Below are positions 6,979 through 9,301 of a stretch of DNA of 9,301 nucleotides, in pieces; within the stretch, counting starts at the first letter, position 1, and each line of letters starts with the position of its first letter. Location: NCBI GenBank assembly GCA_003131705.1, contig PKUY01000349.1:12688-21988 (forward strand). The letters are read 5' to 3'. The stretch comes from Acidobacteriota bacterium. Its GTDB lineage: Bacteria > Acidobacteriota > Terriglobia > Acidiferrales > UBA7541. The notes under the pieces were generated by a model, which saw only the letters and a program-made list of their open reading frames with translations, was not told where the DNA came from and made no database searches. Made by a program: the position numbers and the translations under genes.

Positions 6979-7940
6979 GCTGGGGAAGTGGCGCCCGGCG
7001 CCGGCGCAGACGGAGGGTTGTCCATCGAGGCCATCATGAACTGCAGATCGAATGCTTCTTTGCGAATCCGCGCGTCATAATAGCAGAGAACGAGAATGAT
7101 CATCAGCAACGGTCCGGTGAGAGATGCTCCCACAGCCGCTGAGGCGGCCGCCGCAAAATTCAGCCAGTCGGTCCAATGTCCGGTTCGCGCCGTGAGCGCT
7201 GCTGCTAACCAGAACGGTCCCCGGAAGATGACGACTCCGACGTAGCCGATGATGCTCGTCATCAGCACGGCGAGAAAAATATGGCCGCGGCGTCCCTTTG
7301 TTAGTCGCACGCTGCGGCGTATGGCTGCCAACGCGCCAATGTTTTCAAACAAGAGCGCCGGGATTGCAACTGCATATCGCAGTCCGATAAATATCGCGAG
7401 TGCAGCTCCTGCCAAAACGGCGACCACGACAATTAGCCCGACGATGAGTACCATGGTCGTTTGATCCGCCGTGCGCCCTGCACCCGCCATCGCGGCGCCT
7501 GCGAGTCCTCCCCCGAACGCCGCGACCAGTACAACACCCAGAAAAATGGCGAGCATGCGCAATCCCACGTTCGATACAAGTCCGATGAGCCGCCAGAATC
7601 TCCCGCGAACTCGCTCATAAGATCCCCGCACAGAGGGCGCTCGGCCCAGATAGGCATCCGCGACGGCATGAGTCGCAGCGCCCGATGCAATCGCATAAAC
7701 GAGCGCGAAAATAGTGGCAAAAATCAGATAGGAAAGGCTAAACACCGCCGCCTGGGCTCGGGGGGTTCCGATGACGAGCGGGGAGCCCTGTTTTGAAAAC
7801 AAGAAAAAATTCATGGGGATCGCAAAACACGAGGGTATTGCCATGATGCCGACAAATACCCAGAAGTGATTGCGATACAAGCTGAACGTATGATCCAGCA
7901 ACTCCCCGAGACTCATTGGCCGGAGTTCGACATTCTCCAT
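6975..7940 (-). CDS. Multi-pass membrane protein, GPDPase_memb-like (glycerophosphodiester phosphodiesterase membrane-domain family)
   Basis: 321 aa; first gene of the operon. The N-terminus ELRPMSLGELLDHTFSLYRNHFWVF (5-29) is the standard opening of this membrane family. About six hydrophobic segments lie at 25-46, 66-90, 117-143, 161-187, 222-240 and 262-288. Other conserved-looking stretches are ENIGALAAIRRSVRLTKGR (199-217) and CYYDARIRKEAFDLQFMM (286-303). The tail is rich in Pro and Ala. Only the membrane part is present; there is no phosphodiesterase catalytic domain, so enzymatic activity should not be assumed. GGAGG (7950-7946) lies 5 nt before the ATG. The 4-nt overlap with the DUF4129 gene marks co-translation. 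The function is unknown; by context it is a membrane partner of the MoxR system. The family label is by pattern recognition only. Confidence 0.85.
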   Translation of the reverse strand: MENVELRPMSLGELLDHTFSLYRNHFWVFVGIMAIPSCFAIPMNFFLFSKQGSPLVIGTPRAQAAVFSLSYLIFATIFALVYAIASGAATHAVADAYLGRAPSVRGSYERVRGRFWRLIGLVSNVGLRMLAIFLGVVLVAAFGGGLAGAAMAGAGRTADQTTMVLIVGLIVVVAVLAGAALAIFIGLRYAVAIPALLFENIGALAAIRRSVRLTKGRRGHIFLAVLMTSIIGYVGVVIFRGPFWLAAALTARTGHWTDWLNFAAAASAAVGASLTGPLLMIILVLCYYDARIRKEAFDLQFMMASMDNPPSAPAPGATSPA

Positions 7941-8056
7941 GTATTCCTCCGCGCGAGGCGGTGGGTGAGAGTGAAGCGCCAGTATCTAACCACACGGTAA
8001 AGGAGGACGCAATATTCAAGCATTTGCCGCTTGGTGGGATCGAGGCGAATCGGCAT
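7913..8056 (-). CDS. Possible small leader ORF (47 aa) overlapping the operon start
   Basis: An ATG at 8056 has GAGGA 5-6 nt upstream (TGAGGATAGCG-ATG) and opens 47 codons, beginning MPIRLDPTKRQMLEY, to a TGA at 7915-7913. It overlaps the first 28 nt of the membrane-protein gene. The peptide is basic and aromatic, with no domain I recognise. The reading frame extends upstream to a GTG at 8113 without a ribosome site. It could be a translated leader coupling translation into the operon, or a chance frame in the 5' untranslated region. Conservation of the frame in relatives is needed to call it a gene. Confidence 0.25.
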   Translation of the reverse strand: MPIRLDPTKRQMLEYCVLLYRVVRYWRFTLTHRLARRNTWRMSNSGQ

Positions 8057-8135
8057 CGCTATCCTCAATACCCGATTGAGAACCGAATAGCGGGGCATGG
8101 GAACGAACCACACTGGGAAACAGTAAGCCCGGGGA
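7941..8135. other. Intergenic region upstream of the MoxR-cluster operon
   Basis: This 195-bp gap lies between the DUF8021-like gene and the operon's first gene, both on the minus strand, and is the only place near the operon with room for a promoter. The best minus-strand pair I see is TTGCGT (8012-8007) and TAGATA (7988-7983) with an 18-bp spacer, but each hexamer matches consensus at only three positions, so it is not claimed. The gap also contains the candidate leader ORF, the small stem-loop and most of the hairpin that spans the preceding stop codon. Confidence 0.5.
8064..8080 (-). promoter_or_regulatory. Small stem-loop overlapping a putative leader ribosome site
   Basis: On the minus strand CTCAAT (8080-8075) pairs with ATTGAG (8069-8064) around a 5-nt loop CGGGT. 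The second arm overlaps the TGAGGA ribosome-site-like sequence of the candidate leader ORF that starts at 8056. Six pairs, half of them A-T, is weak, so this is only a possible modulator of leader translation. Confidence 0.25.
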
Positions 8136-8145
8136 CTATTCCCAG
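8113..8145 (-). terminator. Interrupted hairpin spanning the DUF8021-like stop codon (possible terminator or 3' end structure)
   Basis: On the minus strand CTGGGAA (8145-8139) pairs with TTCCCAG (8119-8113), seven pairs. After a small internal bulge, AGT (8137-8135) pairs with ACT (8124-8122), around a C/G-rich apex. The gene's TAG stop (8138-8136) lies inside the stem. The following bases, TGTGGTTCGTTCCC, are only mildly T-rich, so this is not a textbook intrinsic terminator. It may instead stabilise the mRNA 3' end or limit readthrough into the operon. Confidence 0.35.
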
Positions 8146-9080
8146 CCAGTTGGAGCGCGATAGGGCTGGGTGACGATAACGGCGGAGACTTCGAGGATTT
8201 TGTGGTCTTTTACTTTGAATAGCTCCGCGATTTCGGTGCTGTTCGGCCACGTGGAGTACTTTCCCATGGTCATTTTGCCGCGACCGGGTACTTCAACTGT
8301 TTGTGCCGTGGCGGGATGATTGAAGCGCACGATGGCTAGCACCAGCCCGCGCTCGCTGTCGACAATCAGGAACCTGCGGGGGCTGACCGACTGAATGTAG
8401 GTAAATATTTTCGTGCTGAGCTGAGCCTGGCAAGACAACGCTCCGAGCGCGGAGGACGCTGACGACGGGCAGGTTTGCATACCATTCTCGATTCGGACGC
8501 ACTCCTTGTCGAACGGCACGATATCGCCGTTGCCTTGCTCGATCCCGTCAAAATACTTGCTTACGATTGCGATCATTTCCCGGCGCGGCGGACGATCACT
8601 AGCAGGAACGGTATCGAGGAACGCGGGCCTTGGTTCGGTAAGGCCTTCAGGTTTGAAAAGCGACGTGGTTTCTTTCCGGGCGACCAGCGTTTCAATTTCA
8701 GTGATCTGATGCTTGGCGATTTTCAGGCGGAGTCCCAGTATGGCGGGGTTTCCGTTTTCTTGAACGAGGGCGAATACTCCCGCGGTACCGGCTTCCGGCT
8801 CGGCGAAGTAGAGTTTGTAGGTTCCCAGGCCGCTGGCGGTGGCCCAGAGGCCGTCGCCCAGTTTCAGCGGCACGCCGTCTTCGGTGAACTTCACCGTTTT
8901 TGCGAGCGGAAGGCGCGAGGGATCGTGCGCGACCATGGCTGCGAGATACTGGTCAACCAGCGCATTCAAGCAGGCGCGGTCGCATTTTGTTTCCGCCGCG
9001 GAAGCGCTGCTGGGATGAGCGGGAACTCCCAACAGGAGTAAAGTCCACAGCGCGGCTGTTGTAAAAACTTTCGCTCGCAC
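8136..9080 (-). CDS. Secreted DUF8021-like protein (two SnoaL-like halves)
   Basis: 314 aa, GTG start with GGAGG (9090-9086) 5 nt upstream. Residues 1-29 form a signal peptide ending ASA-AE. Mature half 1 starts CDRACLNALVDQYLAAMVAHDPSRLPLAKTVKFTEDGVPLKLGDGLW (33-79) and continues with a beta-rich stretch. A second helix-strand unit begins near 166 (RREMIAIVSKYFDGIEQGNGDIVPFDKECVRIENG). This layout suggests two copies of a cone-like SnoaL/NTF2 fold, as in DUF8021 proteins. Paired cysteines (33/37, and 194, 204, 217) suggest disulfides outside the cytoplasm. No catalytic residue set is recognised and the ligand is unknown. The gene lies 60 bp downstream of a paralog fragment on the same strand, with no promoter visible between them, so the two are probably co-transcribed. 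The family label is by pattern recognition; the exported nature is firm. Confidence 0.8.
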   Translation of the reverse strand: MRAKVFTTAALWTLLLLGVPAHPSSASAAETKCDRACLNALVDQYLAAMVAHDPSRLPLAKTVKFTEDGVPLKLGDGLWATASGLGTYKLYFAEPEAGTAGVFALVQENGNPAILGLRLKIAKHQITEIETLVARKETTSLFKPEGLTEPRPAFLDTVPASDRPPRREMIAIVSKYFDGIEQGNGDIVPFDKECVRIENGMQTCPSSASSALGALSCQAQLSTKIFTYIQSVSPRRFLIVDSERGLVLAIVRFNHPATAQTVEVPGRGKMTMGKYSTWPNSTEIAELFKVKDHKILEVSAVIVTQPYRAPTGWE

Positions 9081-9140
9081 GAAGTCCTCCCTCGGATCAG
9101 CCCGACGCTAGCAGATGTTCGCTGCCAGTTATTGCTACAA
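9081..9140. other. Short spacer between tandem DUF8021-like genes
   Basis: The 60-bp spacer carries the GGAGG ribosome site of the downstream gene (9090-9086). I see no convincing promoter hexamer pair and no terminator hairpin, which favours co-transcription of the two paralogs. Confidence 0.5.
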
Positions 9141-9301
9141 CTACCATCGAGGCTGATCGGAACGCGACTCTTCCCAACTGCTCCAACCCGAACCCATTCC
9201 GTAGGTTCCCTGGTTGAGGACGGCTTCGATTTCGTGCAACTGGCCTTTCCTGACCTTGAAGATTTCGGCGATCTCCCAAGTGAATGGAGTGGTGGGCCCG
9301 G
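9141..9301 (-). CDS. C-terminus of a second DUF8021-like protein (truncated by window edge)
   Basis: The frame is open from the window edge (first two bases of a codon at 9301-9300) to a TAG at 9143-9141, giving 52 residues. It contains TWEIAEIFKVRKGQLHEIEAVL and ends GSGWSSWEESRSDQPRW. It aligns with the end of the neighbouring DUF8021-like protein (STEIAELFKVKDHKILEVSAVI, then a Tyr and GWE), showing that the two are paralogs in tandem. The start, signal peptide and first domain lie outside the window. A different minus-strand frame, 9279-9097, is longer-looking but is a shadow of this gene. Confidence 0.85.
   Translation of the reverse strand, partial: GPTTPFTWEIAEIFKVRKGQLHEIEAVLNQGTYGMGSGWSSWEESRSDQPRW

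Noticed and set aside
7983..8012. TTGCGT and TAGATA as an operon promoter
   Set aside because: Spacing is acceptable (18 bp) but each hexamer matches consensus at only three of six positions, so it is not distinguishable from chance by eye.
8475..9041. Plus-strand frame of 188 codons opposite the DUF8021-like gene
   Set aside because: The minus frame has a signal peptide, a ribosome site and a tandem paralog; the plus frame has no ribosome site or known pattern.
9097..9279. Minus-strand ATG-initiated frame of 60 codons at the right edge
   Set aside because: A different frame on the same strand (9301-9141) matches the C-terminus of the neighbouring paralog and is the real gene.

Overview
The window looks like chromosomal DNA of an Acidobacteriota bacterium, probably of the Terriglobia/Koribacter-like type. 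This is an inference from three things: an Oar-like TonB-dependent receptor with an N-terminal carboxypeptidase-regulatory-like domain, a MoxR/DUF58/DUF4350/DUF4129/SpoIIM/RDD membrane cluster, and secreted DUF8021-like proteins. No rRNA, tRNA, IS element, phage gene or CRISPR array was seen, and base composition is moderately GC-rich throughout with no obvious foreign island.

Layout from left to right. Positions 1-584 (minus) hold the N-terminal part of a TonB-dependent receptor whose remainder lies outside the window. Positions 706-7940 hold a seven-gene cluster. Transcribed leftward, it runs: a six-TM GPDPase_memb-like protein (7940-6975), a DUF4129 protein (6978-5932), a DUF4350 protein (5971-4778), a MoxR-type AAA+ ATPase (4787-3837), a DUF58/vWA-like protein (3832-2462) and, after an inverted gene, an RDD-family membrane protein (1470-706). 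The inverted gene is a SpoIIM-superfamily membrane protein (1473-2444, plus). It is fitted with only 17 bp to the end of the DUF58 gene and 2 bp to the start codon of the RDD gene. Positions 8136-9080 (minus) hold a secreted DUF8021-like protein. Positions 9141-9301 (minus) hold the C-terminus of a second, paralogous copy that runs off the window.

The five genes from 7940 down to 2462 are a tight operon with overlaps of 4, 40 and 10 nt, then a 4-nt gap. MoxR ATPases paired with DUF58 proteins are believed to act as chaperone-like remodelers of partner complexes. Here every other member is membrane-bound or has an exported domain, so the cluster most likely encodes a membrane-associated AAA+ remodelling or assembly machine. 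Its substrate cannot be read from the sequence.

The points most worth a second look are: spoIIM-like lying antisense inside the operon (a noncontiguous-operon layout); the 2-bp divergent junction where each gene's Shine-Dalgarno sits in the other gene's coding region; a possible 47-codon leader ORF with a partly hairpin-sequestered ribosome site just upstream of the operon; a degenerate metal-site motif in the DUF58 protein; and two strong hairpins, one inside the receptor gene and one across the DUF8021 stop codon.
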